Of a DNA stretch of 64,000 nucleotides, positions 27,080 to 36,590 are shown piece after piece. The DNA is taken from contig JADJYJ010000001.1 in NCBI GenBank assembly GCA_016719785.1, positions 620,001 through 684,000 on the forward strand, in the 5' to 3' direction. Source of the stretch: Candidatus Amarolinea dominans. Its GTDB lineage: Bacteria > Chloroflexota > Anaerolineae > SSC4 > Amarolineaceae. A program made the position numbers and the translations under genes. Every line of letters starts with the position of its first letter. The first letter of the stretch is position 1. A model generated the notes under the pieces. The model worked only from the letters and a program-made list of their open reading frames with translations, had not been told where the DNA came from and made no database searches.

Positions 27080-27934
27080 TCAGGCCGGCGTTGTCGGGTC
27101 AAAATCGGGCGTTAGCGGCGGCGGCGCGGCCGGCAGGCGGTCGGCCCAGAAATCGTCCGCGCCCGCGGCATCTTCAGCCTGCCAGCGCGCCAGCAGCGGC
27201 AAGAATGAGTCCCAGGCGGTCAGGCTGGCATCGGGGATGACCAGGCGCGCCGCCTGCTGGTTGGATGGGTGGGGGTGCAGGGTGAGGAGTGCCGCGCGCA
27301 GCCCAAAGTCCTGCGCCGGCGCCACATCCTCGTCGAGACGGTCGCCGACGGCCACGGCCTGGTAAGGCGCTACGTCCCAATAGCTCAGCGCCACCTCGAA
27401 CAGCTTGGTCTTGGGCTTGCGCTGCTCCACCGTTTGCGAGGTGAGGACCACATCCACCAAGTCGTGCAGCCCCAACTTGCGCACCGTGCGCTGCAGGGCG
27501 CGGTCGCAGTTGTGGTTGGCGACAATCCCAAGATAGTAGCCGTCCGCGTGCAGCGCGGTCAGTGTCTCGTGCGCGCCGGGCAACAGGATGCTGGCTTCGA
27601 TGAAGGGCGCAAAATGGGCATCCACGGCCTGGCGCACCAGCTTGCGATCCAATGCGACATAGCCATAGAACTGCACCAGGAAGGCCAGGGTGTCGTCGGC
27701 GGTGTGTTCATCCTGTTCCTGGACCGACTTGCTGGCGGCAAACTCCAAAGCCTTGAGCCACTGCACTTCGAAGTCATCCGGCAGATCAAGCCCGGCGCCG
27801 CGCAGAACGGCGGCCGCCGCGTTCGCACCGGCCACGGCCAGGTCGGCCGCGGGTTGGGCCAGCGTCGCCAGGGTCTCGTCGAAGTCGAAGAGAATGGCCT
27901 GTACGCTGCGTTCGTGGTGTGGAATGTGGGTCAT
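27080..27934 (-). CDS. HAD-superfamily hydrolase
   Basis: The 284-residue protein has HAD motif I LFDFDETLA (catalytic Asp pair), motif II near GIVANHNCDR, motif III Lys in VEQRKPKTKLFEVAL and motif IV AVGDRLDEDVAPAQDFG. It is a Cap C1-type phosphatase, similar to phosphoglycolate phosphatase-like enzymes. The ATG at 27934 overlaps the stop of the upstream methyltransferase gene in an ATGA, so the two are translationally coupled. A longer upstream frame has no support. The C-terminal tail is Pro-rich. Confidence 0.85.
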   Translation of the reverse strand: MTHIPHHERSVQAILFDFDETLATLAQPAADLAVAGANAAAAVLRGAGLDLPDDFEVQWLKALEFAASKSVQEQDEHTADDTLAFLVQFYGYVALDRKLVRQAVDAHFAPFIEASILLPGAHETLTALHADGYYLGIVANHNCDRALQRTVRKLGLHDLVDVVLTSQTVEQRKPKTKLFEVALSYWDVAPYQAVAVGDRLDEDVAPAQDFGLRAALLTLHPHPSNQQAARLVIPDASLTAWDSFLPLLARWQAEDAAGADDFWADRLPAAPPPLTPDFDPTTPA

Positions 27935-28620
27935 TGTTTGACGCCGATGGCGATGAAGTCGCGGGCAAAGAGCGAAGGCCAATGGCGGGCCAGCCAGGTG
28001 TAGGTCTGACGCAGGCCAGGCCAGCGCAAGAAGAAGGGGTATAGCCCCGGCACCCACAGGCTGGCGCTGCCATCGGTGCGAACGATGCGCACGCGCCGCG
28101 CCTTGAGCAGGCCGCGCGCTTCGGCCAGGGTGAAGAAGCGCAGGTGGGTGAGATCGGTGGGGCTGTTGCGCACGTAGGGAAAGCGACCGGTCAGCAGCCA
28201 CCAACGACAGCGCCAGTGGGCCATGTTGGGCAGGAGCAGCACCAGCCTGCCGCCCGGTTTGAGCACGCGCACACATTCATCGAGGGCTTTGTCGAAGAAG
28301 TAGCGGTGCTCCAGGCCCGAATCGGAAACGACGGTGTCGAAGGTCTCCGCGGCGAAGGGCAGCGGCGCGCTGTCCAGGTCCACCTGGTGCGCCTCGATGC
28401 CGCGTTCACGCGCCCGCCCCACCGCCACATGCGACATGTCAACGCCGGTGACGCGGTTGCCCTTGTCGGCCAGTTGGCGCGCCAGCACCCCCGGCCCGCA
28501 ATCTACCGCCAGGACGTTCTCCCCCTGCCCCACGTAGCTGGCGACAATGTCCAGCCTGGTCTGGTCGAAGATGTCAGGCTTGTCGCGCCAGTAGTCGTCG
28601 TAGAAGGTGACAAGATCCAT
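27931..28620 (-). CDS. Class I SAM-dependent methyltransferase (MetW/UbiE-like)
   Basis: The 229-residue protein has motif I VLAVDCGPGVLARQLAD, then GVDMSHVAVGRARERG and the post-I acidic loop, and the LKPGGRLVLLLPN motif typical of UbiE/MetW type enzymes. The FDTVVSDSGLEHRYFFDKAL block fits the methyltransferase-11 family. The methylated substrate is unknown. It starts 3 bp after the trmB stop and overlaps the HAD gene by 4 bp. Confidence 0.85.
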   Translation of the reverse strand: MDLVTFYDDYWRDKPDIFDQTRLDIVASYVGQGENVLAVDCGPGVLARQLADKGNRVTGVDMSHVAVGRARERGIEAHQVDLDSAPLPFAAETFDTVVSDSGLEHRYFFDKALDECVRVLKPGGRLVLLLPNMAHWRCRWWLLTGRFPYVRNSPTDLTHLRFFTLAEARGLLKARRVRIVRTDGSASLWVPGLYPFFLRWPGLRQTYTWLARHWPSLFARDFIAIGVKQ

Positions 28621-28623
28621 CGT

Positions 28624-29403
28624 TTAGCTCGCCTCTGCGGAGTCGAGGCGTTGGAAATAGAAGGTGAAGATGGGGAAGCCGTTTTCGTAGCACCAGGCCT
28701 CGCGCGTGGTGGGCACGAGATCGGGAAAGTGCGCTGCCAGGCTGTCATCGTGCGGTGTGAACAGCCCGCTGGCGCCGACGATTTCCACGATCAACTCGGC
28801 GTAGCCCGGCACATCGGTGCGCACATGCATGATGCCGCCGGGCGCCAGGCCGCGCGCCAGCAGGGTCACGCTGTAGTCGGCGAACATGCGCTTGTACTGG
28901 TGACGCCGCTTCCACCACGGATCGGGCAGGAGGACATGCAGCACGGACGCGCAGGCCGGCGGCAGGGAACGCGCCAGCGCGTAGCGGGCATCGTCGGCCG
29001 AAACCCACAGATTGGGCAGCGGCCGGGTTTCGGCGGCTTTCAGCACATGACGCAGCAGGTGCCAGCGCAGCTCGAAGCCGATGAACTGTCTCTCCGGGTG
29101 TTTTTGGGCGCGGTCGAGCAGGAAATTGCCATCGCCAAAACCGATCTCGATCTCCAGCGGTCCGCGCGCCAGGAAGGCGGCCAGCCGCTGGCGGTACTGC
29201 TCGTGCAGGCCATCGCCGTTCGGCTCCAGGTCAGCCACTTGAAAGAGCGGCTTGTCCAGCGGGGCGCGTAAATAGCCGGCGTGCTGCAGGCGCTGTAAAG
29301 GGTCGCCGCCGGCCAGCCCCTTGCCGGTTTGCAGGTTTTCGGCCGTGAAGGTCGGCGCGGTGGGGTCAACGGTGAATTTTTCTGGAAAGCCGCGTTCAGT
29401 CAT
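28624..29403 (-). CDS. trmB: tRNA (guanine-46-N7)-methyltransferase
   Basis: The 259-residue protein carries the TrmB hallmarks: SAM-binding EIGFGDGNFLLDRA, the FELRWHLLRHVLKA helix, and VLLPDPWWKRRHQYKR, the variant of the catalytic PDPWPKKRH motif. It forms 7-methylguanosine at position 46 of tRNA variable loops. The N-terminal extension of about 75 residues is longer than in E. coli TrmB. It is the first gene of a minus-strand cluster of four. Confidence 0.9.
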   Translation of the reverse strand: MTERGFPEKFTVDPTAPTFTAENLQTGKGLAGGDPLQRLQHAGYLRAPLDKPLFQVADLEPNGDGLHEQYRQRLAAFLARGPLEIEIGFGDGNFLLDRAQKHPERQFIGFELRWHLLRHVLKAAETRPLPNLWVSADDARYALARSLPPACASVLHVLLPDPWWKRRHQYKRMFADYSVTLLARGLAPGGIMHVRTDVPGYAELIVEIVGASGLFTPHDDSLAAHFPDLVPTTREAWCYENGFPIFTFYFQRLDSAEAS

Positions 29404-29531
29404 TGAGTTCGTATCTGCCTGAAAGGATCAATCTTAAGACTTGCGTAGTTTAGCACAGGTTGCGGGCAGGTGCAAGCAAACCTCCTCGTCATTTCTGGCT
29501 GGATTTCTGGCAGCCTGAGCGCCGCGGTTTT

Positions 29532-29559
29532 TTGCACAATCTCGCTTGTTTGGTACAAT
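29532..29559 (+). promoter_or_regulatory. Predicted promoter for the glycogen-binding-like gene
   Basis: TTGCAC (29532-29537), 16 bp, then TACAAT (29554-29559). It lies about 95 bp upstream of the small CBM48-like gene. Confidence 0.5.
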
Positions 29560-29654
29560 CAGCCGGACTGGGTTGAGCGGCGGCTGGCTCACCCAGTTTG
29601 CGCGTAATACGGCTGTGACACGGAAGAAAATTATGACAACAATAGGAGAACGAG

Positions 29655-29951
29655 ATGTTGATCAAACAGTATGCGAAGAACAACAAGACGTGCAAAGTCA
29701 CGTTCGAAATGCCGGCCGAGACAGGCTTGACCAGCGGCGCCCTGGTGGGTGATTTCAACGCCTGGGATGTGACCGCGACGCCGCTCAAGCGCCGCAAGAA
29801 TGGCGCCCTGTACGCCACCGTCAGCCTGCCCGCGGGCAACAGCTACCGCTTCCGCTACCGCAATGATGACGGCGCCTGGTTCAACGACTGGACCGCCGAT
29901 TCCTACGCGGCCAACGAATTCGGCGCCGAGGATTCGGTCGTCACCGTCTAG
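29655..29951 (+). CDS. Small CBM48/AMPK-glycogen-binding-like protein
   Basis: The 98-residue protein is a free-standing early-set beta domain. VTFEMPAETGLTSGALVGDFNAWD and the YRFRYRNDDGAWFNDWTAD segment match the glycogen-binding domain of AMPK beta subunits and the N-terminal domain of glycogen branching enzymes, including the Trp and Gly-Asp-Phe-Asn-x-Trp loop that contacts glucan. It may bind glycogen or act as an adaptor. AATAGGAGAACG precedes the ATG. No glycogen gene is adjacent. Confidence 0.85.
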   Translation: MLIKQYAKNNKTCKVTFEMPAETGLTSGALVGDFNAWDVTATPLKRRKNGALYATVSLPAGNSYRFRYRNDDGAWFNDWTADSYAANEFGAEDSVVTV

Positions 29952-29989
29952 CCAGCCACCGCCATAGGAATACCATCAGCCCGATCTTC

Positions 29990-30057
29990 AGCCACGAATT
30001 TCACGAATTGACACGAAATGCCCCTGGAATTCGTGCTCATTCGTGTCATTCGTGGCT
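29990..30057 (+). repeat. Palindromic intergenic repeat (AGCCACGAAT type)
   Basis: The element starts AGCCACGAATT and ends ATTCGTGGCT, with inner CACGAAT/ATTCGTG pairing repeated. It lies between converging genes and resembles a dispersed palindromic repeat seen in many environmental genomes. Confidence 0.75.
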
Positions 30058-30065
30058 AAGTAGTT

Positions 30066-32708
30066 TTACCCGCGCCAGGCTTCCACGCGTTCGCTGCGCA
30101 TCTGGCCGGCCAGGTCGGTGTAGGTGACCTCCCAAACCGGCAGCCAGGCCAGGGCCACCAGGCGCACAGCCACGTCGGTTTTGCGTGGCATCACTTTGAC
30201 CTCCCGCACATCGTCCAGCATCGCGCTCCAGCGGCTGGTGATGGCCTCAGCCGCACGTTGGCTCTGCGCCTGCAGGTCGCTGATCTGTTGGCGCAGGCTG
30301 TCCATGGTCTGCCGTCCCTCCACGACATCCAGGCGAGCCTGATCGGTCAGGCGCTGTTTGGTCATGGTGGTGGAGATGACACGGGTGCGCCGGCTGCCCA
30401 GCAGCGCGCCCACCATGGTCTCGCCAATCGTCACCCATTTCTCGCGATTCAGCGCGGTGGCTTCGGTTTCGTTTTCGATCAGGTCGCGCTGCTGTTTGTA
30501 CAGCTTGGTCTGTTGGCGGGCAATCTGGGCGTTGTACTTTTGCGCCAGGACATCTACCTCGGCGTCGCGTGCCTCGCGGGCGGCCTGCTGACAGCGAATG
30601 CTGAAGTCGCGCTGCCGTTCGCCCGCCTGCGAGTAGAGTTTCAGGGAAGGATTGTACCAGAGATTGAACGACTGCGAGCGGTAGAGATGGTCGGCAAAGC
30701 TGCTCTCCAGGCTCTTGAGCGCCCGCGCCGTGCTGACGAGCGGCGGCACATCGGCAAACAGGGCGTCCGGCTCCGGTCGGTTGAGCAGACTGGCCGGCGT
30801 GGCGTTCACCGGCTCGGCCTCGTGCCACTGCAAAAAGCGATCACCGTCACGCACGTGCAGCAGCAGGGCCAGATCTCTGGCTTGATCCACGCCGCGCTTG
30901 ACATCCACAAAATGAACGGCGCCCAATCCGAGCACGGCCGGCGTGTAGATCAGGTCAATCGCATCGGCCTGCAGGCGAAAGCCGGCCACCTGGGTCAGAC
31001 GGCGCAGGGCAGAACCTTGCCCGGCGCGAATGGGAAGGTAGGTCAGGGCCACCTCGGCGGGCAGCACCGGGGCATTGGACAGGGCGGCGCGGGTCAGGTT
31101 GACGGCGGGGCGCGGCGCGGCCGTTGGCAGGCGCACAGCTGGGGCAGATAAGTGCGGCGTCGCCGTTGAGCGTGTGGGCGCCGCCGCGGCCCACCACGGC
31201 TCAGCGGTTGTCGAGGAATTCGTGGGCGCCGGAGCAGGCGTTGATGGCGAATCGGCCGCGCTACCGGCCGGCGCCTGGCCGTTGGCGAGTTGGGCCTTGG
31301 TGGCGGCCATGAGCGTGCGCACCTGCGGTCGCGTCAACGGCCCGCGCAGGTAGGAGAGCGCCCAGCGCGTCTGAAAGATCTGCGGGCGGCCCTCATGCAC
31401 GTTGTGCAGCAGGAACACGCGATTGCTGAGCGCGGAGATCGTCTTGTCCAGCCAGGCGCGGTCGAAACCATCGTCGTTGCCGGCCAGCGCGCCCTCCAGA
31501 CCATCGAGCAGACGGTCTTTGTCGCGCTGCGCTTGCAGCTTGCCGACGAACCAGGTGCCGGCGTTGCTCAGCCCCTTATAATCGAGGTCAACCGGGTTTT
31601 GGGTGGCGAGTACGATGCCCACGCCGTAGGCACGCGCCTGTTTGAGCAGGGTCAGCAGAGGACGCTTGCTGGGCGGTTCGGCCACCGGCGGGAAGTAGCC
31701 GAAAATTTCATCCATGTAGACCAGCGCACGCAGGCTGGTGGTGCCGGGCTGAGTGCGCGTCCAGGTCAAAATCTGGCCGAGCAGCAGGGTGACAAAGAAC
31801 ATGCGCTCCGTGTCGTTGAGATGCGCCAGGTAGAAGATGGAATGGCGCGGCTTGCCATCCGGGCTGTAGAGCAGTTGGTCCACATCGAGCGGCTGGCCGG
31901 TCAACCACATCTGAAACGAGGGGGCCGCCATCAGCCCGTTGAAGGCCATCGCCAGGTTGAAGCGATCCTTCTGGGGAAAGAACGTGTCCACATCGGCGAC
32001 GCCCAGGGTGCGCACAGGCGGATTTTGGATGGCGGCGATCAGCATGGCCAGGTCGAGGTTTTGGCCCTGACGCCAGAAATGCTCGAAAATGGTGGAGAGC
32101 AGGATGTGCTCACGGCTGCGCACCGGGTCAGTGCTGCCGCGCACCAGCCCAAGCAGAGCGGAAACGGTGCCGCTGATCTGCTCACGCACTTCTTCGGCCT
32201 GCTGTTCCCAATCCACGGCCGGGGCTTCCAGGCTGTGCAGGATGCTGACCGGCAGCCCGGCATCGCTGCCTGGCGTGTAGATGAGGAACTGGGCGCTGTC
32301 CTGCAGCAGGCGAATGCGCTCCGGCGTCTGTCCCCAGGCTGCCAGGCCGTCACGCCAGGTTTGGGCGGTGGCGGCTGCAAATTGATCTTCGGTTTGATTG
32401 CGCCGACGGGCATCGTCCAGGTTGATCCAGGCGCGAAAATCGGCGGGGCGCAGATCAGGAAAGGTCAACAGCAGGTTGGTGATGTCACCCTTGAGGTCAA
32501 TGGCGATGGCTGGCACCCGATCAATCGCGGCCTCCTCCAGCAGGTCAATGCAGAGGCCGGTCTTGCCGCTGCCGGTCATGCCCACGCAGACGGCATGGGT
32601 GGTCAGGTCGCGCGCATCGTACATGACGGGGCGCTCCGTGGTCTGACCGGTTTTGAGATCGTAGGGTTTGCCCAGGTAGAAGAAGCCGAGACGTTCGATG
32701 TTTTCCAT
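30066..32708 (-). CDS. HerA-like P-loop ATPase (DUF87-type)
   Basis: The 880-residue protein has Walker A GMTGSGKT at 43-50 and Walker B LVYMDEIF at 328-335, followed by an Arg/Gln-containing VLATQNPVDL sensor block (near 370), all typical of HerA/FtsK-class ATPases. A Pro/Ala-rich linker (about 500-560) joins a second half with a long helical region around 730-800 that may form a coiled coil, so oligomerisation is likely. Related proteins pump or translocate DNA or handle other polymers; the substrate is unknown. The ATG at 32708 (MENIERLGFFYLGK) fits the family start; the longer frame upstream is not supported. Confidence 0.8.
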   Translation of the reverse strand: MENIERLGFFYLGKPYDLKTGQTTERPVMYDARDLTTHAVCVGMTGSGKTGLCIDLLEEAAIDRVPAIAIDLKGDITNLLLTFPDLRPADFRAWINLDDARRRNQTEDQFAAATAQTWRDGLAAWGQTPERIRLLQDSAQFLIYTPGSDAGLPVSILHSLEAPAVDWEQQAEEVREQISGTVSALLGLVRGSTDPVRSREHILLSTIFEHFWRQGQNLDLAMLIAAIQNPPVRTLGVADVDTFFPQKDRFNLAMAFNGLMAAPSFQMWLTGQPLDVDQLLYSPDGKPRHSIFYLAHLNDTERMFFVTLLLGQILTWTRTQPGTTSLRALVYMDEIFGYFPPVAEPPSKRPLLTLLKQARAYGVGIVLATQNPVDLDYKGLSNAGTWFVGKLQAQRDKDRLLDGLEGALAGNDDGFDRAWLDKTISALSNRVFLLHNVHEGRPQIFQTRWALSYLRGPLTRPQVRTLMAATKAQLANGQAPAGSAADSPSTPAPAPTNSSTTAEPWWAAAAPTRSTATPHLSAPAVRLPTAAPRPAVNLTRAALSNAPVLPAEVALTYLPIRAGQGSALRRLTQVAGFRLQADAIDLIYTPAVLGLGAVHFVDVKRGVDQARDLALLLHVRDGDRFLQWHEAEPVNATPASLLNRPEPDALFADVPPLVSTARALKSLESSFADHLYRSQSFNLWYNPSLKLYSQAGERQRDFSIRCQQAAREARDAEVDVLAQKYNAQIARQQTKLYKQQRDLIENETEATALNREKWVTIGETMVGALLGSRRTRVISTTMTKQRLTDQARLDVVEGRQTMDSLRQQISDLQAQSQRAAEAITSRWSAMLDDVREVKVMPRKTDVAVRLVALAWLPVWEVTYTDLAGQMRSERVEAWRG

Positions 32709-32807
32709 GACGGCGATTTTACCGCAAAAACTGGCGACGTGCAAGAACGTTTGTGCTGAGAATGGGCGTGCAGGCTCACTTAGAAATCTGCGGCAATACC
32801 AAAACGC

Positions 32808-32844
32808 AAAAAGAGACCGGGTTTTTGCTAGGAGATCCGGTCTT
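32808..32844 (-). terminator. Terminator after the 42-residue membrane protein gene
   Basis: On the minus strand AAGACCGG pairs with CCGGTCT across a loop of about 15 bases and is followed by CTTTTTG. It lies about 25 bp past the stop of the small gene. Confidence 0.6.
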
Positions 32845-32869
32845 GACAGCTCTTTTTCAGGCAGCGGTA

Positions 32870-32998
32870 TTACTGTAACTGCACAATCAGCCACAGGATC
32901 GCGACACTGATGACGACCCGCCAGCCTATCTGAAACCACAGTTGCTGCACGGCGTTGGGGGCCACATGAACGATCGTTTGTTCGTCTGGACGATTCAC
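32870..32998 (-). CDS. 42-residue single-pass membrane protein
   Basis: A GTG start preceded by GAAAGAGGAGCC opens a 42-codon frame. The product has a polar N-terminus (MNRPDEQTIVHVAPNAVQQ) and one hydrophobic helix near the C-terminus (VVISVAILWLIVQLQ). A terminator hairpin follows, so it forms a complete little transcription unit between the HerA-like and mutS2 genes. Function unknown. It could also be spurious, but start, ribosome site and terminator agree. Confidence 0.55.
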   Translation of the reverse strand: MNRPDEQTIVHVAPNAVQQLWFQIGWRVVISVAILWLIVQLQ

Positions 32999-33165
32999 GG
33001 CTTCGGCTCCTCTTTCCTGGTTAGCATGAACAACGCAAGACAGAGGATAGCAGGATTGGCTTACATTCCAGATGACGTGACTGATTCTGACCTCCGCCTG
33101 GCATGAATCAGAACGAACCGAACCGCCAGCCGGTTACGGCCCTCTGCGTTCAGCATTCCGAACGA

Positions 33166-35652
33166 TCACCCATCCTGATTGCGGATGAACTTGACGATGG
33201 TGACGCCGTCGCCGCCCTCGTTGAGTTCGCCGCTGTGCGATTCTTTGACCAGGGGATGGCGTCGCAGTTCGTCACGCACGATGCGGCGCAGGACACCGGC
33301 GCCCTTGCCGTGGATGATGCGCGCCCAGGGCAGCGCGGCCAGGAAAGCATCGTCCAGGTATTTTTCCAGGAGTAACAGCACATCTTCGGCGCGCTGTCCG
33401 CGCAGGTCCAACTCCAGGCCGGGCGAGGGCGGCAGACCGCCGCCGCCCTGCCGACTGTTGCTGGCGGGAGCGCTCAGGTCGGCCGCCTTGGCGCGCAGTT
33501 CCAGGCTGCGCACCGGTATGTTCATGCGGAAGGAGCCGATCATGACCTGGGCATCGGCGCCGTCAAGCGTCACCACTTCGGCGCTGGCTTGCAGGCTGGA
33601 CACCCACACGCGGTCCCCCACGCCGATGGGGCCGTCGAGCGCGACCTCTGGCGGCTTCTCGATCACCTTGTCGGGCAGGCTGCGCTGCTCAACGACGAGG
33701 GTGGCCAGGACAGATTCAGCCTGGGAGAGGAAGGCGCGGTGCGCCGATTGGGGTGAGCCGGGCACGCCCAGGCCGGCCATCTGTTGGCGCAGTTGGGTCA
33801 GCTCAGCGGCCAGGGCGTCCAGTTCACCCTGCGCCTGTTCGCGGGCCTGGTTGAGCACCACGCGCCGCGCCTCTTCGATGCGGGCCATCTGATAGCGCAA
33901 ATCGGCTTCGAGAACCTGCACCTGGCGCGCGCGAATCTCGGCCTCGCTCTGCGCCTTCAAGGTGGCATCCTTGGCCGTCTTGATCTCAGTCAGCAGCACT
34001 TCCGATTCCAGCGACTCTGGCCGCACCAGGGCCTCGGCCCTGGCCACGATTGGCTCCGGCAGGCCCAGGCGGCGGGCAATGGCCAGCGCATTGGAGCGAC
34101 CAGGCAGGCCGATGCTCAATTCATAGGTAGGCGCCAGGGTCTCGACGTTGAATTCGACGCTGGCGTTCTTGATGCCGGGCGTGGCCTGCGCAAAGATCTT
34201 AAGCTCGGAGTAGTGCGTGGTGGCAAACGTGGTGACGCCGCGGTCGAGCAGAAAGTTGAGCAAGGCACGCGCCAGGGCCGAGCCTTCTTCAGGGTCGGTG
34301 CCGGCGCCCAGTTCGTCCAGCAGCACCAGGCAGCGATTGTCGGCCTCTTCCAGGATGTCAATGATGTTGGTGAGGTGCGAGCTGAAGGTGGAGAGGCTCT
34401 GCTCGATGCTCTGCTCATCACCGATGTCCGCGTAGATGCCTTCGAAAACGCTGAGGCGGCTGCCCTGGTCGGCGGGGATGTGCATGCCGGACTGGGCCAT
34501 CAGCGCCAACAGGCCGACCGTTTTCAGGGCGACGGTCTTGCCGCCCGTGTTGGGGCCGGTGACGACCACGCTGTAGTAGGTGTCGTCAATCCAGACATCA
34601 ATGGGCACCACGGTCAGCGGGTCGAGCAGGGGGTGGCGGGCGCGCTTCAGGTCAATGGTGGAGCCGGGGTGCATAATGGGCGGCATTTGCTCATCGGCCC
34701 CTTTGCTTGCGGCCCTGCCGCGGCCGTGTTTGCCCTGCCCCGGCCGGGCCACCGACTGCGGCCGAAACGGCGCCAGCTCTGGTTCCACGGCCAGCATGCT
34801 TTCGGCAAAACGGGCACGCGCCAGAATCAGATCGAGTTCGGCCAGGGTATCCACGGTGCGTTGAATGGCGGGCGCTTCCGCGGCGACCAGCGCGGTCAGC
34901 TTGCCCAGGATGCGCTCGATCTCGTCCCCTTCGGCCAGTTGCAGTTCACGCCAGGTGTTGTTCAGATCCAGCGTGGCCAGCGGCTCGATGAAGAGGGTGG
35001 CGCCGCTGCCCGATTGGTCATGGACCAGGCCGGGGATGCGGCCCTTGAATTCGGCGCGCAGCGGGATGACGTAACGTCCTTGACGCTGAGTGACGATGGC
35101 TTCTTGCAGATAGGGCTGGTTTTGCGTGGCAGTGACCAGGCGTTGCAAGGTGGTCATCAGGCGATCGTGGGCCACCTTCAACTCACGGCGGATGCGCAGC
35201 AAGGCTTCGCTGGCGCTATCGAGCACATCGCCGCGCTCGCTGATGCAGCGCCCAATGTCGTTGGCCACCTCATCGCTCACATGAAGACGGGCGCCCAGGT
35301 CAGCCAGGTGGGGTGCGATGTCGGCAGCGCGCGTCATGGAGCGCTGCAAGGCGCGGGCGCGCAGCAGCGTGCTGCGGATGTCCAGCAAGTCGGGCGGCCG
35401 CAGGGTCATGGCGCGTTCAGCCTGCACCAACAGCGGGCGCACATCGAAGACGCCGCCCAGGTGCAAGTTAGGGTTTTCGAGCAGCAGGCGGCGGGCCTCG
35501 TTGGTCTCGGCCTGCCAATCCTGGGCCTGACGCAGGTCATCGGTGGGCAGCAGGGCCAACGCCAGCTCCTGCCCACCTGAAAAATCAGCAAATCCGGCCA
35601 GGCGGGCCAGGATTTTGCCGTACTCCAGGAGTTTGAGCGATCTCGGATTCAT
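33166..35652 (-). CDS. mutS2: MutS2 family ATPase/endonuclease
   Basis: The 828-residue protein has MutS2 layout: core and lever domains (about 1-330), ATPase with Walker A TGPNTGGKT (near 360), Walker B CLVLLDELGAGTDP and TTHYSEL, a long coiled coil (about 520-620), and a C-terminal Smr domain with LDLRGQ and IIHGKGAGVLR (745 onward). MutS2 counters homologous recombination and acts on stalled, collided ribosomes. A Gly/Ala/Arg-rich insertion near 305-325 (GQGKHGRGRAASKG) is unusual. Confidence 0.94.
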   Translation of the reverse strand: MNPRSLKLLEYGKILARLAGFADFSGGQELALALLPTDDLRQAQDWQAETNEARRLLLENPNLHLGGVFDVRPLLVQAERAMTLRPPDLLDIRSTLLRARALQRSMTRAADIAPHLADLGARLHVSDEVANDIGRCISERGDVLDSASEALLRIRRELKVAHDRLMTTLQRLVTATQNQPYLQEAIVTQRQGRYVIPLRAEFKGRIPGLVHDQSGSGATLFIEPLATLDLNNTWRELQLAEGDEIERILGKLTALVAAEAPAIQRTVDTLAELDLILARARFAESMLAVEPELAPFRPQSVARPGQGKHGRGRAASKGADEQMPPIMHPGSTIDLKRARHPLLDPLTVVPIDVWIDDTYYSVVVTGPNTGGKTVALKTVGLLALMAQSGMHIPADQGSRLSVFEGIYADIGDEQSIEQSLSTFSSHLTNIIDILEEADNRCLVLLDELGAGTDPEEGSALARALLNFLLDRGVTTFATTHYSELKIFAQATPGIKNASVEFNVETLAPTYELSIGLPGRSNALAIARRLGLPEPIVARAEALVRPESLESEVLLTEIKTAKDATLKAQSEAEIRARQVQVLEADLRYQMARIEEARRVVLNQAREQAQGELDALAAELTQLRQQMAGLGVPGSPQSAHRAFLSQAESVLATLVVEQRSLPDKVIEKPPEVALDGPIGVGDRVWVSSLQASAEVVTLDGADAQVMIGSFRMNIPVRSLELRAKAADLSAPASNSRQGGGGLPPSPGLELDLRGQRAEDVLLLLEKYLDDAFLAALPWARIIHGKGAGVLRRIVRDELRRHPLVKESHSGELNEGGDGVTIVKFIRNQDG

Positions 35653-35764
35653 GGTTTATCTGTGGCTACTCAGGTTGCCAGGGGCAGAGACAGGATTTAC
35701 GGGATCAGTGGCTCTCCGTGCCGGTTGTTCTGCCCAGCGTCGGGCGAAAATCCTGTTCATCCCG

Positions 35765-36250
35765 TCAATCCTGCCCAAACTGGGGCGCTGGTGCGGATTT
35801 TACCAGCACTTTCCAGGCGCCGCGCTGCACGATCTCGTCACGTTGGTTGAGCACCTGCATCTTGAAGGTGACGAAGCCGCCGCCCAGGCGCGGCATGGCT
35901 TTTTTGTCCTCGATGGTGGCGCGCAATCGCACGGTGTCGCCGATCTTGACTGGCCCGCGGAATTCCCATTCTATGCCCATGAAGGCTTGCACGGTGTCTT
36001 CCATGAAGCCCAGGCGCACGGCCAATCCGCTGGCAATCGAGAGCACCAGCAGGCCATGCGCCACGCGTTCGCCAAACAGGCTCTGCCGGGAATACTCGGC
36101 GTCGGTATGAATCAGGTTCCAGTCGCCGCTGAGCGCCGCGAAGTTGACAATGTCGGTTTCGGTCACAGTACGTCCCACGCTGGTGATCGCATCACCGCTG
36201 ACGAACTCCTCGAAAAAAAGCCCGGTGTTGCGGGCGAGTGCTTTACCCAT
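35765..36250 (-). CDS. MaoC-like (R)-hydratase/dehydratase
   Basis: The 161-residue protein is a single hot-dog domain. ALSGDWNLIHTDAEYSRQSLFGERVAHGLL is the hydratase-2 motif with the catalytic Asp and His. It should hydrate trans-2-enoyl-CoA esters, though many MaoC proteins act on other acyl-CoAs. AGAGGAG precedes the ATG at 36250, which favours this start over two upstream Met codons. It stands alone between mutS2 and a PfkB kinase. Confidence 0.85.
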   Translation of the reverse strand: MGKALARNTGLFFEEFVSGDAITSVGRTVTETDIVNFAALSGDWNLIHTDAEYSRQSLFGERVAHGLLVLSIASGLAVRLGFMEDTVQAFMGIEWEFRGPVKIGDTVRLRATIEDKKAMPRLGGGFVTFKMQVLNQRDEIVQRGAWKVLVKSAPAPQFGQD

Positions 36251-36448
36251 CGCAATGCTCCTCTTGCTGGCCTGTCTCGCCACGCACGCCGCGAGACGGC
36301 TGCATTAGATCTTATCGGTAACAACGGCGTGCCACTCAAATCGTCAAGAGAAACTGCTGGTTGTGGCTCGGACTACAACTTGGCTTATTCCCGATAAGGT
36401 CTATTGTACCCGTATCAGCCGTTGGCGTCAATCAACACAAAGCCCGCC

Positions 36449-36590
36449 CAGCAGTTCCAAATGTAGCCTGGTTTTTAACCACAGAGATCACAAAGAACGC
36501 AGAGAAGTTGCCGATTTGCGTCTGATCTGCCGTTTCTTTGTGTTCTCTGTGCTCTTTGTGGTTGAATGTGTGCTACATTTGGAACTGCTG
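36449..36590 (+). mobile_element. 142-bp miniature inverted-repeat element with 9-bp target duplication
   Basis: The element begins CAGCAGTTCCAAATGTAGC and ends with the exact reverse complement of those 19 bases (36572-36590). The inside is also palindromic (AACCACAGAGATCACAAAG with a matching CTTTGTGGTT). AAGCCCGCC occurs directly on both sides (36440-36448 and 36591-36599), a 9-bp target duplication. No coding capacity. The same terminal sequence recurs at 59584 and in part at 59852. Confidence 0.85.

Noticed and set aside
33784..35580. A 598-codon frame antisense to mutS2
   Set aside because: mutS2 has all motifs on the minus strand; the antisense product is repetitive Gln/Gly/Ala sequence typical of GC-rich shadows.
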